64,000 nucleotides of DNA from positions 62,001 through 126,000 of the forward strand of contig JAWXTY010000002.1 in NCBI GenBank assembly GCA_044433115.1, read 5' to 3'. Origin of the DNA: CAKUIA01 sp044433115. Its GTDB lineage: Bacteria > Verrucomicrobiota > Verrucomicrobiia > Opitutales > Intestinicryptomonadaceae. Position 1 is the stretch's first letter, and the number at the start of each line of letters is the position of its first letter. The notes beneath the pieces were generated by a model. The model searched no databases. It was not told where the DNA came from and saw nothing but the letters and a program-made list of their open reading frames with translations. Position numbers and translations under genes: made by a program. This document shows, in pieces, positions 24,070 through 33,273 of this stretch.

Positions 24070-24666
24070 ATGAATCAAATCAAACTACCAGTTAAAGAAC
24101 GCCAAGAAATAGGCAACAATACAGCTAAACGCTGCCGCAAAAGCGGAGGAATACCTGCAGTAATATACGGAGAAAGCGGAACTAAAGCTCTAGTAGTAGA
24201 CAAAATCGAATATTCAAAAATCGAAAAGTTTGTTACAGGTAAAGCAGCATTGTTAGACTTAGACTATGCAAATGGCACTCAAGACAATTACGCAGTAATC
24301 AAGAAAGTTGAAAGAGACAGCGTAACTTGCGAAATTATGCACATCGACTTTTTAGAAGTTGTTAGAGGCAAGCCAATGACAGTTGTATTGCCATTGAGAG
24401 CTTTTGGCGAATCTATAGGTGTTAAAAATGGCGGCGGCGTTATTGAAATGTACCACCACGAAGTTAAGGCTGTTTGCAGACCTAGAGACCTCCCTGAAGA
24501 AGTTGTTATTGACATCAGCTCTTTAGAAGCAGGAAAATCTCTATCAGTTGCAGATTTACCTAAGATGGAAGGCATTGAATTTGTAGACAATGCAGAAAGA
24601 GTTCTAATTGCTTGTACAGTATCTGCAAAGGCAGCAGCTGAATTAGCAGCAGAAGCAAATAAGTAA
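24070..24666 (+). CDS. rplY: Ribosomal protein bL25 (CTC/TL5 long form)
   Basis: 198 residues: an N-terminal 5S rRNA-binding L25 domain (about 1-95) and the C-terminal beta domain typical of CTC/TL5 proteins (about 96-185), ending in an alanine-rich tail. The start at 24070 is the ATG after an AAGAGAT-type site and gives the family's usual L-P-V-K-E-R beginning; a GTG further upstream would add a hydrophobic-cysteine stretch with no family counterpart. bL25 stabilises the central protuberance of the 50S subunit. It opens a translation-related run of rplY, pth, rpsF, ssb and rplI. The 184-bp upstream gap presumably contains its promoter, but no good match was identified. Confidence 0.93.
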   Translation: MNQIKLPVKERQEIGNNTAKRCRKSGGIPAVIYGESGTKALVVDKIEYSKIEKFVTGKAALLDLDYANGTQDNYAVIKKVERDSVTCEIMHIDFLEVVRGKPMTVVLPLRAFGESIGVKNGGGVIEMYHHEVKAVCRPRDLPEEVVIDISSLEAGKSLSVADLPKMEGIEFVDNAERVLIACTVSAKAAAELAAEANK

Positions 24667-24674
24667 TTTAAAAT

Positions 24675-24702
24675 ATGTTGCTAGGTTCAAGCTTAGCAAC
24701 AT
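24675..24702 (+). terminator. Hairpin between rplY and pth, possible attenuator
   Basis: A perfect 9-bp stem, ATGTTGCTA with TAGCAACAT, around a 10-nt loop, followed by CGTTCTTTT. It lies 8 bp after rplY and 11 bp before the pth start. It could be a weak terminator reducing read-through into pth, or an RNA-processing site. Confidence 0.55.
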
Positions 24703-24713
24703 CGTTCTTTTAC

Positions 24714-25286
24714 ATGATAAGATTAGCAGTAGCTTTGGGTAATTCTCCAGAAAAATACTCAAAAACGAGGCACAATGCAGGACAAATAGTTCTAAGGCAT
24801 TGGGCAAAAGAACTCGGCAAGAGCTTTAGCTATAATAAATTCTGTAGTGCAAATATCACAAGGGTTCAAGTTGGAAACAATGAGTTGATACTCGCTGATA
24901 TGCTTGGTTATATGAATGAAAGTGGAGTAAACTTAAAAAAGGTATTGAAGTTTTTTAAACTCAATATAAGTGAAGTTGCCATTTTTTATGATGATATAAC
25001 AATGGATTTAGGAAGGTTAAAGATAACTGAAAGGGCATCTTCGGGAGGACATAATGGCTTGGCAGATATTATATCTCAATTTGGCACAGACTTTTTGAGG
25101 TATAGAGTTGGTATAGGGGCAAAACCCTTTAAGACTATGCCTCTTAGCGATTATGTTTTATCTAAATTATCAGATATAGAAATCGAGCAACTACAATCTT
25201 TGACTGGGCAAGTGGCAAAATCCTTTGAACTAATGTTTACTAAAGGTATTGCTTTTGCACAAAATCTAATAAATCAAAAAAAATAA
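24714..25286 (+). CDS. pth: Peptidyl-tRNA hydrolase
   Basis: 190 residues of the Pth1 family. It begins with L-A-V-A-L-G-N-S-P-E-K-Y, followed by T-R-H-N-A-G with the catalytic histidine near residue 21. It continues with G-Y-M-N-E-S-G, the D-D-I-T/D-M motif and S-S-G-G-H-N-G. The enzyme recycles tRNA from prematurely released peptidyl-tRNA. The start at 24714 matches the family; an in-frame ATG at 24675 would place the rplY-pth hairpin inside the coding region and adds 13 residues without family support. It is followed 5 bp later by rpsF. The rplY-pth pairing is common in bacteria. Confidence 0.94.
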   Translation: MIRLAVALGNSPEKYSKTRHNAGQIVLRHWAKELGKSFSYNKFCSANITRVQVGNNELILADMLGYMNESGVNLKKVLKFFKLNISEVAIFYDDITMDLGRLKITERASSGGHNGLADIISQFGTDFLRYRVGIGAKPFKTMPLSDYVLSKLSDIEIEQLQSLTGQVAKSFELMFTKGIAFAQNLINQKK

Positions 25287-25291
25287 TAAAG

Positions 25292-25582
25292 ATGAAAAAC
25301 AACAAATATAGTGCAGTATTCATACTAGATACAAGATCTTATGAAGAATCAGTAGAGACTTTAATCGAAAAGTTAAAGTCAGTAATAACATTGGTAGGTG
25401 GTTCAGTATCTGAGGTGGAAAATCTTGGTACTAAAGAATTTGCTCGTGTTACAGATCGTAAATTCCCAGCGGGCATTTATGTACGTATAGCATACGAAGG
25501 TCCTGCTACTACAGTAGCTGCTATAAACGAAAAGTTACGCCTTGACAAGACTGTCAATCGTGTAATGATACAATCAGTATAA
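25292..25582 (+). CDS. rpsF: Ribosomal protein bS6
   Basis: 96 residues, alpha-beta ferredoxin-like fold of bS6. It shows the characteristic Y-S-A-V-F-I-L-D start, a central G-T-K-E-F-A-R segment, and an R-V-M-I-Q C-terminus. In most bacteria bS6 pairs with bS18 on the 30S platform, and rpsR follows in the operon. Here rpsF is followed by ssb and then rplI, with no rpsR between them. It sits 5 bp after pth, so pth to rplI is probably one operon. Confidence 0.93.
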   Translation: MKNNKYSAVFILDTRSYEESVETLIEKLKSVITLVGGSVSEVENLGTKEFARVTDRKFPAGIYVRIAYEGPATTVAAINEKLRLDKTVNRVMIQSV

Positions 25583-25602
25583 TTTCAAAAGGATAGATTA
25601 AT

Positions 25603-26067
25603 ATGGCATCGTTTAACAAGGTAATTTTAATCGGCAATCTCACTAGAGATCCAGAAACAAGGCAAACGCAAAGTGGTATGATGATTGCTAAGTTTGCGAT
25701 AGCTGTAAATCGTTCTTTCTCAGGTCAAGATGGTGCGTCTCGTGAAGAGGTTTGCTATGTGGATATAGAGTGTTTTGGTAGGACAGCTGAAAATGTAGCG
25801 AGATTTTTCTCTCGTGGCAGACCTATTTTAGTCGAAGGTAGATTACGTCAAGATTCTTGGGAGGATAAGAATACTCCTGGGTTGAAGCGTACAAAAATGA
25901 TAGTTGTGTTGGAACGTTTTGAATTTGTTGGTGGCAGAAATGACTCTGACTCTTCTTATTCAAGCAATAGCTACGAAAGCTCTTCGCCTTCTGTGCGTCA
26001 AGCTCCTGCTCCAAGTAGGGCAAATGACACTGCAGATGATTTAGAAGATGACGATGTTCCATTTTAA
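25603..26067 (+). CDS. ssb: Single-stranded DNA-binding protein
   Basis: 154 residues. The OB fold covers about residues 1 to 108, starting with S-F-N-K-V-I-L-I-G-N-L-T-R-D-P-E, and including the V-E-G-R-L-R segment. A flexible serine, proline and alanine-rich linker leads to the acidic tip D-D-D-V-P-F, the docking peptide for partner proteins such as exonuclease I, PriA and RecO. An AAGGA site lies upstream of its ATG. It sits between rpsF and rplI as in many bacteria. It coats single-stranded DNA in replication and repair. Confidence 0.95.
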   Translation: MASFNKVILIGNLTRDPETRQTQSGMMIAKFAIAVNRSFSGQDGASREEVCYVDIECFGRTAENVARFFSRGRPILVEGRLRQDSWEDKNTPGLKRTKMIVVLERFEFVGGRNDSDSSYSSNSYESSSPSVRQAPAPSRANDTADDLEDDDVPF

Positions 26068-26118
26068 GACTACCTTAAAAAATTTAAATAAAATTCAAAA
26101 AAATAAGAGATAAATATT

Positions 26119-26598
26119 ATGGCAATTAAAGAAATATTGTTGGTAAAGCCAGTTGAAAAATTAGGTGGCGAAGGCGATCAAGTTAGCGTTAGAGCTGGCT
26201 ACGCACGTAACTTCTTGTTCCCAAACAAGATGGCATTACCTGTAAACAACGCAAACAAAAAGCAAATCGAAGCTTTAATCAAGAGAAGAGCTATTCGTGA
26301 AGCTAATGAACTAGCATCTGCAGAAGCATTGAAGTCTGCATTGGAAGCTTTGCAAATTAAAATCATCGTTAAAGCTGGTGATAATGGCAAGTTGTTTGGT
26401 TCAGTAACAGCTGCAGATTTAGTAGCTAAAATCGCTGAAGCTGGCATAGAATTACCTAAGAAAGTTCTTCACTTGGAAGCTCCAGTTAAGGATTTAGGCG
26501 ATTATACTGCTTTTGTTAAGTTACACAAAGACGTTAAGTTTGACTTCAAATTCTCTGTAGAGTCTGACGAAGTTAAGGCTGAAGTTGTAGCTGAATAA
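26119..26598 (+). CDS. rplI: Ribosomal protein bL9
   Basis: 159 residues. The N-terminal domain (about 1-50) contains the family signature V-x-V-R-x-G-Y-A-R-N-F-L-F-P. A long charged connecting helix (about 40-75) joins it to the C-terminal RNA-binding domain. bL9 extends from the 50S L1 stalk base and limits frameshifting and ribosome crowding. It is the last gene of the pth-rpsF-ssb-rplI run and is followed by an intrinsic terminator. Codon use is typical of a highly expressed gene. The 51-bp gap before it, where rpsR would be expected, contains no open frame. Confidence 0.95.
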   Translation: MAIKEILLVKPVEKLGGEGDQVSVRAGYARNFLFPNKMALPVNNANKKQIEALIKRRAIREANELASAEALKSALEALQIKIIVKAGDNGKLFGSVTAADLVAKIAEAGIELPKKVLHLEAPVKDLGDYTAFVKLHKDVKFDFKFSVESDEVKAEVVAE

Positions 26599-26621
26599 TT
26601 ATAAACAGCATTTTAATATCG

Positions 26622-26655
26622 AAAATAGCACAGGTTTATTACTTGTGCTATTTTT
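26622..26655 (+). terminator. Intrinsic terminator after rplI
   Basis: An 11-bp stem AAAATAGCACA / TGTGCTATTTT with an 11-nt loop, ending in a run of T. It separates the ribosomal operon from lptB. Further on, a 6-bp AGCTGA/TCAGCT hairpin (26697-26713) sits just before the lptB start. Confidence 0.85.
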
Positions 26656-26724
26656 GTGCGTATATTTGCTAAAAAAAGCTTGTAAATAAGGGCTAAAGCT
26701 GAAATACTCAGCTAATAAGTTATT

Positions 26725-27459
26725 ATGGATAATCAGAGCTTAAAAATATCTACAGAAATGCTTGTTAAAGAGTATTCTAAGAGGCAGGTTGTAAAGGGAG
26801 TAAATTTGGAACTTTCGGCAGGGGAAGTTGTGGGCTTGTTAGGTCCTAATGGAGCTGGTAAGACTACAAGTTTTTATATGATTGTGGGCTTAGTTAAGGC
26901 AACTAGTGGCAAGGTATTTTTAGATGGCAAGGATATTACTAAAGTGCCGATGTATAAGAGGAGTAGAATGGGTATTGCCTATTTGCCTCAGGAGGCTTCG
27001 GTTTTTAGGAAATTGACTGTTTATCAAAATATTGCAGCAGTAGCTGAAACTTTGGATATACCAAGGCGTGAGTTGAAAGACTTTGTTTATTCTATGTTAG
27101 ACGAGTTGAATTTGACTAAATTAGAAAAGCAAAAGGCTTATACACTATCTGGTGGCGAGCGTAGGAGGCTTGAAATTACGAGGGCATTGACAGCTAGACC
27201 AAAGTTTATATTGATGGACGAGCCTTTTAGTGGGGTAGACCCTATTAGTGTTAGCGAGGTGCAAGATATAATCTTAGCATTAAAATCTAAGGGCATTGGG
27301 GTTTTAATTACAGACCACAATGTTAGAGAGACTTTGAGTATAGTTGATAGAGCCTATTTGATACACGAGGGCAAAGTCCTTTGTCAGGGTTCATCGGACT
27401 TTTTGGTAAACGACGAGCAGAGCAGAAAATTGTATTTAGGCGAAAACTTTAAAATGTAA
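26725..27459 (+). CDS. lptB: LPS export ABC transporter ATPase
   Basis: 244 residues. Walker A is G-P-N-G-A-G-K-T-T, the signature is L-S-G-G-E-R-R-R, Walker B is I-L-M-D-E-P-F, and the LptB-specific F-S-G-V-D-P-I and T-D-H-N-V-R-E-T segments are present, distinguishing it from amino-acid transporter ATPases. With LptF and LptG it drives lipopolysaccharide out of the inner membrane to the Lpt bridge. It lies 6 bp before hprK, a pairing known from proteobacterial rpoN regions, although rpoN and hpf are absent here. It presumably has its own promoter after the rplI terminator. Confidence 0.94.
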   Translation: MDNQSLKISTEMLVKEYSKRQVVKGVNLELSAGEVVGLLGPNGAGKTTSFYMIVGLVKATSGKVFLDGKDITKVPMYKRSRMGIAYLPQEASVFRKLTVYQNIAAVAETLDIPRRELKDFVYSMLDELNLTKLEKQKAYTLSGGERRRLEITRALTARPKFILMDEPFSGVDPISVSEVQDIILALKSKGIGVLITDHNVRETLSIVDRAYLIHEGKVLCQGSSDFLVNDEQSRKLYLGENFKM

Positions 27460-27465
27460 AAAATT

Positions 27466-28419
27466 ATGGCAGTATCTAAAAACATCGACACAATTAGGGT
27501 AAGGAATTTCTTTGAGTCTTATAAGGAGGAGCTTGGGCTAGAGTTAGTTGCAGGCGGTGATGGCTTAGATAAGGTAATCTTAGAGCCTGCTGTGAACAGA
27601 CCTGCATTGGCGATTACTGGATATTTTCAAAATTTTGGCTCTCAGCGTATACAATTATTTGGTGCTGGCGAGATGGCGTATTTAAAGGATTTAAATTCAG
27701 TTCAGCAAGAGAGCATAATTAGGCAAATTTGCGAAAAGGAGATACCTTGTTGTGTGGTATCTAGGAGCTTAGAGCCATTGCCTGCGATGAAGGCGATGTG
27801 CGAGGAAATGAATATTGCTTTGTTTAGTACGACTATGAGAAGTAAGGATTTTACTTCAGAAAGTGCGATTTTACTAGGTAGAAGATTTGCCCCAAAGACT
27901 TCTATACACGGAACTTTGATGGACGTTAAGGGCGTTGGAGTTTTGATAAGAGGGGCAAGTGGCATAGGTAAATCTGAATGTGCGTTGGCACTAATTGAGA
28001 GAGGGCATTCATTGGTCTCTGACGATTTGACTTATTGCGAATTAGCGGAATCTCTTGTAATTGGCAAGAGTGGCGATATTAATAGAGGATATATGGAATG
28101 TAGGGGCATCGGTATCATAGACGTAGCTAAGTTATTTGGTATTCGCTGTGTGAGAACAGAGTCTATGATAGGTATGGTTGTTACATTCTTAGAATGGAAG
28201 CCTGGTATGGTTGAAGAGCGTACTGGCTTAAATTTAAACTATTTTGAACTTTTGGGTGTGAAAATTCCACATATAGAAATCCCTGTCAGACCAGGTAGGG
28301 ATATGGCGAGATTAGTTGAAGTTGCTGCGATGGTGCAAGCACTGAGGTCTATAGGTCATGATTGTGCCAAAGAGTTCAATGACAAATTGATAAGGCATAT
28401 GAATGAGCTTACTCAGTAA
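27466..28419 (+). CDS. hprK: HPr kinase/phosphorylase
   Basis: 317 residues. The N-terminal MurF-like domain (about 1-130) is followed by the catalytic domain with Walker A G-A-S-G-I-G-K-S and the adjacent S-D-D aspartates. The K/R-loop family signature lies around M-E-C-R-G-I-G-I and the C-terminal P-V-R-P-G-R-D segment. HprK reversibly phosphorylates a serine of HPr to tune carbon metabolism. In Gram-negative organisms lacking a full sugar PTS it often sits, as here, beside lptB and controls a regulatory phosphotransfer system. No HPr or EIIA gene is in the window. Its end overlaps the metH start by 17 bp. Confidence 0.93.
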   Translation: MAVSKNIDTIRVRNFFESYKEELGLELVAGGDGLDKVILEPAVNRPALAITGYFQNFGSQRIQLFGAGEMAYLKDLNSVQQESIIRQICEKEIPCCVVSRSLEPLPAMKAMCEEMNIALFSTTMRSKDFTSESAILLGRRFAPKTSIHGTLMDVKGVGVLIRGASGIGKSECALALIERGHSLVSDDLTYCELAESLVIGKSGDINRGYMECRGIGIIDVAKLFGIRCVRTESMIGMVVTFLEWKPGMVEERTGLNLNYFELLGVKIPHIEIPVRPGRDMARLVEVAAMVQALRSIGHDCAKEFNDKLIRHMNELTQ

Positions 28420-31400
28420 ATCTTACACTTCCGCAGGAAATTTACTTAAATCAATATTGAAAAAACGCATTGTCTACTTAGATGGTGCGATGGGAACTCT
28501 CATACAAAAATTGAATTTGCAAGAGGCAGATTACACTTGTGCAGAGCTTTCTGAAATTAAGACTTCCTTAAAGGGCGACGCTGACATATTAAATATAAGT
28601 CGCCCAGATGTATTAGAGGATATTTATAGAAGTTATTACGAAGCAGGTAGCGACATTGTTACGCTTTGTACTTTTGGGGCAAACGCTGTAGTTCAACACG
28701 AATATGGGGCAGAAAACTTTGTGGACTTGATGAATACAAGGGCTGCAGAAGTTGCAAGAAAAGTTCGTGATGAGTTTCAAAGCGAAGAAAAGCCAAGGTT
28801 TATAGCAGGTTCACTGGGCCCGATGAATAAGTCGGCGAGCATATCGCCAGATATGTCTGACCCATCTATGAGGAGCGTATCTTTTGACGACTTAGCTGGA
28901 GCTTATTATCAACAAATGAAGGCTCTTTGGGAGGCTGGTGTTGACTTATTTATATTAGAGACAAGCTTTGATACATTGAATGTAAAGGCAGGGGTCTTTG
29001 CGTATATGACTTTGTGCGAAGAGTATGACGAGCGTGTGCCTTTGGGGATTAGTATGACTGTTTCTGACGCTTCAGGCAGAATTTTAAGTGGGCAGACTAT
29101 AGAGGCTTTTTATAATTCAATAAAGCATTGCGAGCCACTTTTTGTGGGTTTAAACTGCTCTTTGGGAGCTTCAAAGTTAAGACCATATATAGAGAGATTT
29201 AGCAAAATCGCAAATACCTTTACACATTGCTACCCTAATGCAGGTATGCCTAACCCACTTTTGGAATATGGCTATGAGGAAACTCCCAACGACACTGCAA
29301 GGGCTGTATTTGAAGTGGTCGACGCTGGGCTATTGAATATAGTTGGAGGTTGCTGTGGAACGACGCCTAAGCATATTGCGAAAGTTGTAGAAGCTACAAA
29401 AAATTGCAAGCCCCGAACTTTTGAAAAAGCGAATAATGACTTGCATTTAAGTGGATTAGAGGAACTTGTAATAGCAGAAAGTGGAGCGAGCTTTATTAAA
29501 GTTGGCGAGCGAAACAATGTAATGGGTTCAGCTATATTTAAGAAGGCTATAAAGGAAGAGCGTTTTGCTGATGCCTTGGCTATATCTAGGAAGCAAGTTG
29601 AGCAAGGGGCAGATATTATAGACTTGAATTTCGACGAGTCTATGTTGGACTCTACAGCTTGTATGCAAAAGTACTTGAGGCTCTTAGCAGGCGAACCTGA
29701 AATTGCAAGAGTGCCATTTATGGTAGACTCATCTAATTGGGATACGCTTAAGATTGGGCTTAAAAACACTCAGGGCAAAATTATTCTAAATTCACTAAGC
29801 CTTAAAGAGGGGCAAGAGCAGTTCTTGGAAAAGGCGAGATATGCAAAGAAGTTTGGAGCGAGCTTACTCGTTATGGCTTTCGACGAAAATGGACAAGCTG
29901 CGACAAAGGAAGATAAAGTTAGTATATGCAAACGTGCTTATGACTTGTTGATAGAGCAAGCAGGCTATGCACCTCAAGATATAATTTTTGACGCAAATGT
30001 TTTGACTATAGCTACAGGTATTAAGGAGCATAACGACTATGCTATAAACTTTATCGAGGCTCTAAGAGAGATAAAGAAGCTTTGCCCGCACGCAAAGACT
30101 AGTGCAGGTTTGAGCAATTTAAGCTTTTCTTTTAGAGGAAATAATGCACTTCGTGAGGCAATGCACACTATATTTTTACACTATGCTATAGAAGCAGGCT
30201 TGGATATGGCTATAGTAAATGTGGCGACTTTGGGGGATATAAATGATATAGAGCCTGACTTGAGAGAGCTTATTGAGGACTTGATTTTCAATAAACGCCC
30301 AGACGCAACTGAAAGATTGTTGGAGCGTGCGAGCGATTTCCACTCTAATAAGCAGGAGGCAAAAAAGGTCGATATTTCAAATTTATCTAAGCAAGAGCAA
30401 CTCGACATTGCTTTTATTAAGGGCGATAGTAGCAATTTGGTGTCTTTAGTTGAGGGCTTTTATGCTGAGGAAGGCGAGGCTTTGTTGGTTATAGAAAAGC
30501 CTTTGATGACTTCGATGAAAAAGGTTGGAGAGCTTTTTGGCGAGGGCAAGATGTTTTTGCCACAAGTGGTTAAGAGTGCGAGGATTATGAAAGAGGCGGT
30601 TGCTGTATTAGAAAAGTATATGCCAACAAATAGCGAGAGTGCTTCTAATCAAACAAACTTTGTCCTTGCCACTGTTAAGGGCGACGTTCACGATATAGGT
30701 AAGAATATTGTGGGCTTGGTGATGGCTTGTAATAACTACGCAGTCAAGGACTTAGGGGTTATGGTTGAGCCTCAAAGAATTTTAGATGAGGCAAAAAAGC
30801 ATAATGCAAAGCTAGTTGGAATGAGTGCCTTAATTACACCTTCGCTAGAAGAAATGATTGCAACAGTTAAGCTCTTTGAAGCTGAGGCAATGACTACACC
30901 TATAATCTTGGGTGGGGCAACTACTAGCGATTTGCACACAGCTGTTAAGATTGCACCTTTATATTCTGGAGCAGTAATTAGAGTTGAGGACGCTTCTTTG
31001 ATTTCGGGGGTTGCTTCTGACTTGTTGTCGAAAAACTCAGCCCAATATATAAGCGAATTAAAGGCACGCCAAGAAGAAATGCGTAAGGCATATTTTGCGA
31101 AGATGGAAAGAGTAGAGCTTTTGAGCTTGGAAGAAGCTAGAGCAAATAAATTTAAAGATGAGCTTTGTGAACTTGAAATAGAAAGTCATTATAGCAAGAA
31201 GCAATTTGTTGATATAGAAAAAGTTAAGCCTTATTTGCAATTTGCTCAACTCTTTAATGCTTGGGACTTAAAGGGAGTTAGCCTTAGGAATTTAGACGAA
31301 AACGAAGAGGCGAAAAACTTATATACAGACGCATTGAAAGTCTTAGAAGAGATGTCTGAGATGAGTGATTGCTTGTATGTGAATTACGCCATTTTTGACG

Positions 31401-31960
31401 TGGAACACTCTGGCGACGACTTGACTTTAGTAGACTCTAAGGGAGTTGCGAGAACTTTGAGCTTTTTGAGAAAGCAAGACAAAACAGACGCTGGCAAGAA
31501 TTTTGCCCTATCTGACTTTGTAGATAAAAAGGTGGGATATTTTATAGCAAGCGTGGACTTTAAAGAAAAGATAGACAGCCTTAAAGACGATAATTATATG
31601 TCATTGTTGTGGCAAAGTTTAGCTGATAGATTAGTTGAAGCTCTTGCTGAATATACGCATAGAGAGATTTTCTGCAATGGGCAAAAATATGGAATACGTC
31701 CTGCTTTGGGCTATGCAATTTATCCAGACCATAGCGAGAAGTATAAGGTTTTTGAGCTTTTAGAAGAAGAGAAAGTAAAACTTACAGAAAACTATTCTAT
31801 GCAGGTGGTCTCTAGTGTATGTGCTATGTTTATCCCAACAAGGCAGTCAAAATATTACGATTTAAAACACATATCTAAAGAGCAGTTTTTAGATTATGCG
31901 AAGAGGAAGAATGTAGACGCAGATATTTTAAAGAAATTCTGTGCTATAGAAATTATATGA
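28403..31960 (+). CDS. metH: Cobalamin-dependent methionine synthase
   Basis: 1185 residues, four modules in order. The homocysteine-binding barrel (about 20-330) has zinc cysteines in G-L-N-C-S and G-G-C-C-G-T. The pterin-binding barrel spans about 350-615. The cap and B12 domain (about 650-890) carries the lower-ligand histidine in G-D-V-H-D-I-G-K-N, and the AdoMet reactivation domain covers about 900-1185. It transfers the methyl of 5-methyltetrahydrofolate to homocysteine. The chosen start overlaps hprK by 17 bp; the domain itself starts near residue 23, so a later start is possible. No cobalamin riboswitch was recognised upstream, consistent with expression from the lptB-hprK unit. Confidence 0.95.
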   Translation: MSLLSKSYTSAGNLLKSILKKRIVYLDGAMGTLIQKLNLQEADYTCAELSEIKTSLKGDADILNISRPDVLEDIYRSYYEAGSDIVTLCTFGANAVVQHEYGAENFVDLMNTRAAEVARKVRDEFQSEEKPRFIAGSLGPMNKSASISPDMSDPSMRSVSFDDLAGAYYQQMKALWEAGVDLFILETSFDTLNVKAGVFAYMTLCEEYDERVPLGISMTVSDASGRILSGQTIEAFYNSIKHCEPLFVGLNCSLGASKLRPYIERFSKIANTFTHCYPNAGMPNPLLEYGYEETPNDTARAVFEVVDAGLLNIVGGCCGTTPKHIAKVVEATKNCKPRTFEKANNDLHLSGLEELVIAESGASFIKVGERNNVMGSAIFKKAIKEERFADALAISRKQVEQGADIIDLNFDESMLDSTACMQKYLRLLAGEPEIARVPFMVDSSNWDTLKIGLKNTQGKIILNSLSLKEGQEQFLEKARYAKKFGASLLVMAFDENGQAATKEDKVSICKRAYDLLIEQAGYAPQDIIFDANVLTIATGIKEHNDYAINFIEALREIKKLCPHAKTSAGLSNLSFSFRGNNALREAMHTIFLHYAIEAGLDMAIVNVATLGDINDIEPDLRELIEDLIFNKRPDATERLLERASDFHSNKQEAKKVDISNLSKQEQLDIAFIKGDSSNLVSLVEGFYAEEGEALLVIEKPLMTSMKKVGELFGEGKMFLPQVVKSARIMKEAVAVLEKYMPTNSESASNQTNFVLATVKGDVHDIGKNIVGLVMACNNYAVKDLGVMVEPQRILDEAKKHNAKLVGMSALITPSLEEMIATVKLFEAEAMTTPIILGGATTSDLHTAVKIAPLYSGAVIRVEDASLISGVASDLLSKNSAQYISELKARQEEMRKAYFAKMERVELLSLEEARANKFKDELCELEIESHYSKKQFVDIEKVKPYLQFAQLFNAWDLKGVSLRNLDENEEAKNLYTDALKVLEEMSEMSDCLYVNYAIFDVEHSGDDLTLVDSKGVARTLSFLRKQDKTDAGKNFALSDFVDKKVGYFIASVDFKEKIDSLKDDNYMSLLWQSLADRLVEALAEYTHREIFCNGQKYGIRPALGYAIYPDHSEKYKVFELLEEEKVKLTENYSMQVVSSVCAMFIPTRQSKYYDLKHISKEQFLDYAKRKNVDADILKKFCAIEII

Positions 31961-33234
31961 TTTTGGGCAATTACAGCGAATTTAAGCAAAGAGATAAGAA
32001 ATTAAAATTTGATTATCTTGGCTTTTTTGCGTTGATTGCTTTGTTTATACTCGGAGCATTTTTCATATATTCAGCCCAATCTTACAATATAGAAGAGATT
32101 GCATTGCATAGACAATTTTGGTTTAAGCAGTTGGTTTTTGCTGTGATAGGCTTGATTGCCTACTTTATTATAGCACTCAATGATTATGAAATTTTAATGC
32201 GTTTTGCCAATATAATTTATATAGGGGCAATACTTTTACTTTTGCCTCTGGCTATACAGGAAAATTTAGGGATAAATATTCCTTTTGTACAGAGTCGATT
32301 TAATGCAACAAGGTGGATGAATTTTGGATTTATATCTCTACAGCCTTCGGAAATAGCCAAGATAGCGACATTAATTATGTCGGCATCTATATTGGCACGC
32401 TCGAAGTTAGGTAAGATTAAAGACTCAATGCGTAGCTTATCATTAGTCGCTGGTATTTATTCATTTCCAGTGATATTGATATTTTTACAGCCTGACTTAG
32501 GCTCTACCTTAGTTTTCCCTCCAATGCTATTTAGTATGTTATTTATAAGCAGGTTATCAAAGAGATTTTTTGTTCTTTGTATTGCTATATTTTGCATATT
32601 GATGGCTTTGGTTAGTGCAGATATATATGGATATTCTAAGTATTTAGAAAATAATAATTTATCTGCAGCAAAATCTGCATCGTTAAATGCCTATGGGCAA
32701 TCTAAGGCAATTTTGCCGATGAAGGATTATCAAAGAAATAGAATATTGTCTTTTGTTGCACCTGAGATAGTAGACCCAAGAGGGCAGGGGATAAGTTGGA
32801 ATTATCGTCAAAGCCTAATTGCTGTAGGAAGCGGAGGTCTATTGGGCAAGGGGCATACTCAAGGGACTCAGGCAAAGCTTGGATACTTGCCAAGTGATGT
32901 TGCTTATAACGACTTTATATTTTCTGTTATTGCAGAAGAGATAGGTTTTGTAGGCACAAGCCTTAGTTTGCTTTTGCTAAGTATAGTAATATTCTCATGT
33001 GTGAGGACTGCTATATTGGCTCGAGATTCCTTTGGGGCGTATATGGCAATAGCTATCGCAAGTGTCTTGATGACACATATATTTATAAATGTGGGAATGA
33101 CTATAGGTATAATGCCTATAACAGGTCTCCCATTGCCAATGTTAAGTTATGGAGGAACTTTTGTTTTAACATGTTGTATCCTTTTGGGTATCGTGCAAAG
33201 TATTTACAGGCACGGCTCATCGTACAAGATATAA
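31957..33234 (+). CDS. rodA: Rod-shape SEDS peptidoglycan polymerase
   Basis: 425 residues with about ten membrane helices of the SEDS family. The F-x-Q-P-D-L-G-S motif, the G-S-G-G-L-L-G-K-G-x-x-Q-G-T-Q segment, the D-F-I-F-S-V-I-A-E-E-I-G motif and the final G-L-P-L-P-M-L-S-Y-G-G loop all match RodA more closely than FtsW. RodA polymerises glycan strands from lipid II during elongation with a class B PBP. It overlaps the metH stop by four bases (ATGA), so it is translationally coupled to a metabolic gene. No pbp2, mreC or mreD is adjacent; rng follows after 39 bp, echoing the mre-rodA-rng association of many bacteria. Confidence 0.92.
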   Translation: MILGNYSEFKQRDKKLKFDYLGFFALIALFILGAFFIYSAQSYNIEEIALHRQFWFKQLVFAVIGLIAYFIIALNDYEILMRFANIIYIGAILLLLPLAIQENLGINIPFVQSRFNATRWMNFGFISLQPSEIAKIATLIMSASILARSKLGKIKDSMRSLSLVAGIYSFPVILIFLQPDLGSTLVFPPMLFSMLFISRLSKRFFVLCIAIFCILMALVSADIYGYSKYLENNNLSAAKSASLNAYGQSKAILPMKDYQRNRILSFVAPEIVDPRGQGISWNYRQSLIAVGSGGLLGKGHTQGTQAKLGYLPSDVAYNDFIFSVIAEEIGFVGTSLSLLLLSIVIFSCVRTAILARDSFGAYMAIAIASVLMTHIFINVGMTIGIMPITGLPLPMLSYGGTFVLTCCILLGIVQSIYRHGSSYKI

Positions 33235-33273
33235 AAGACAAAATTTCGCCAAAAAATAGGAAAGAAAACCTAA

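Noticed and set aside
28220..28420. Cobalamin or SAM riboswitch before metH
   Set aside because: metH overlaps hprK, leaving no leader, and no riboswitch core was recognised in the coding sequence.
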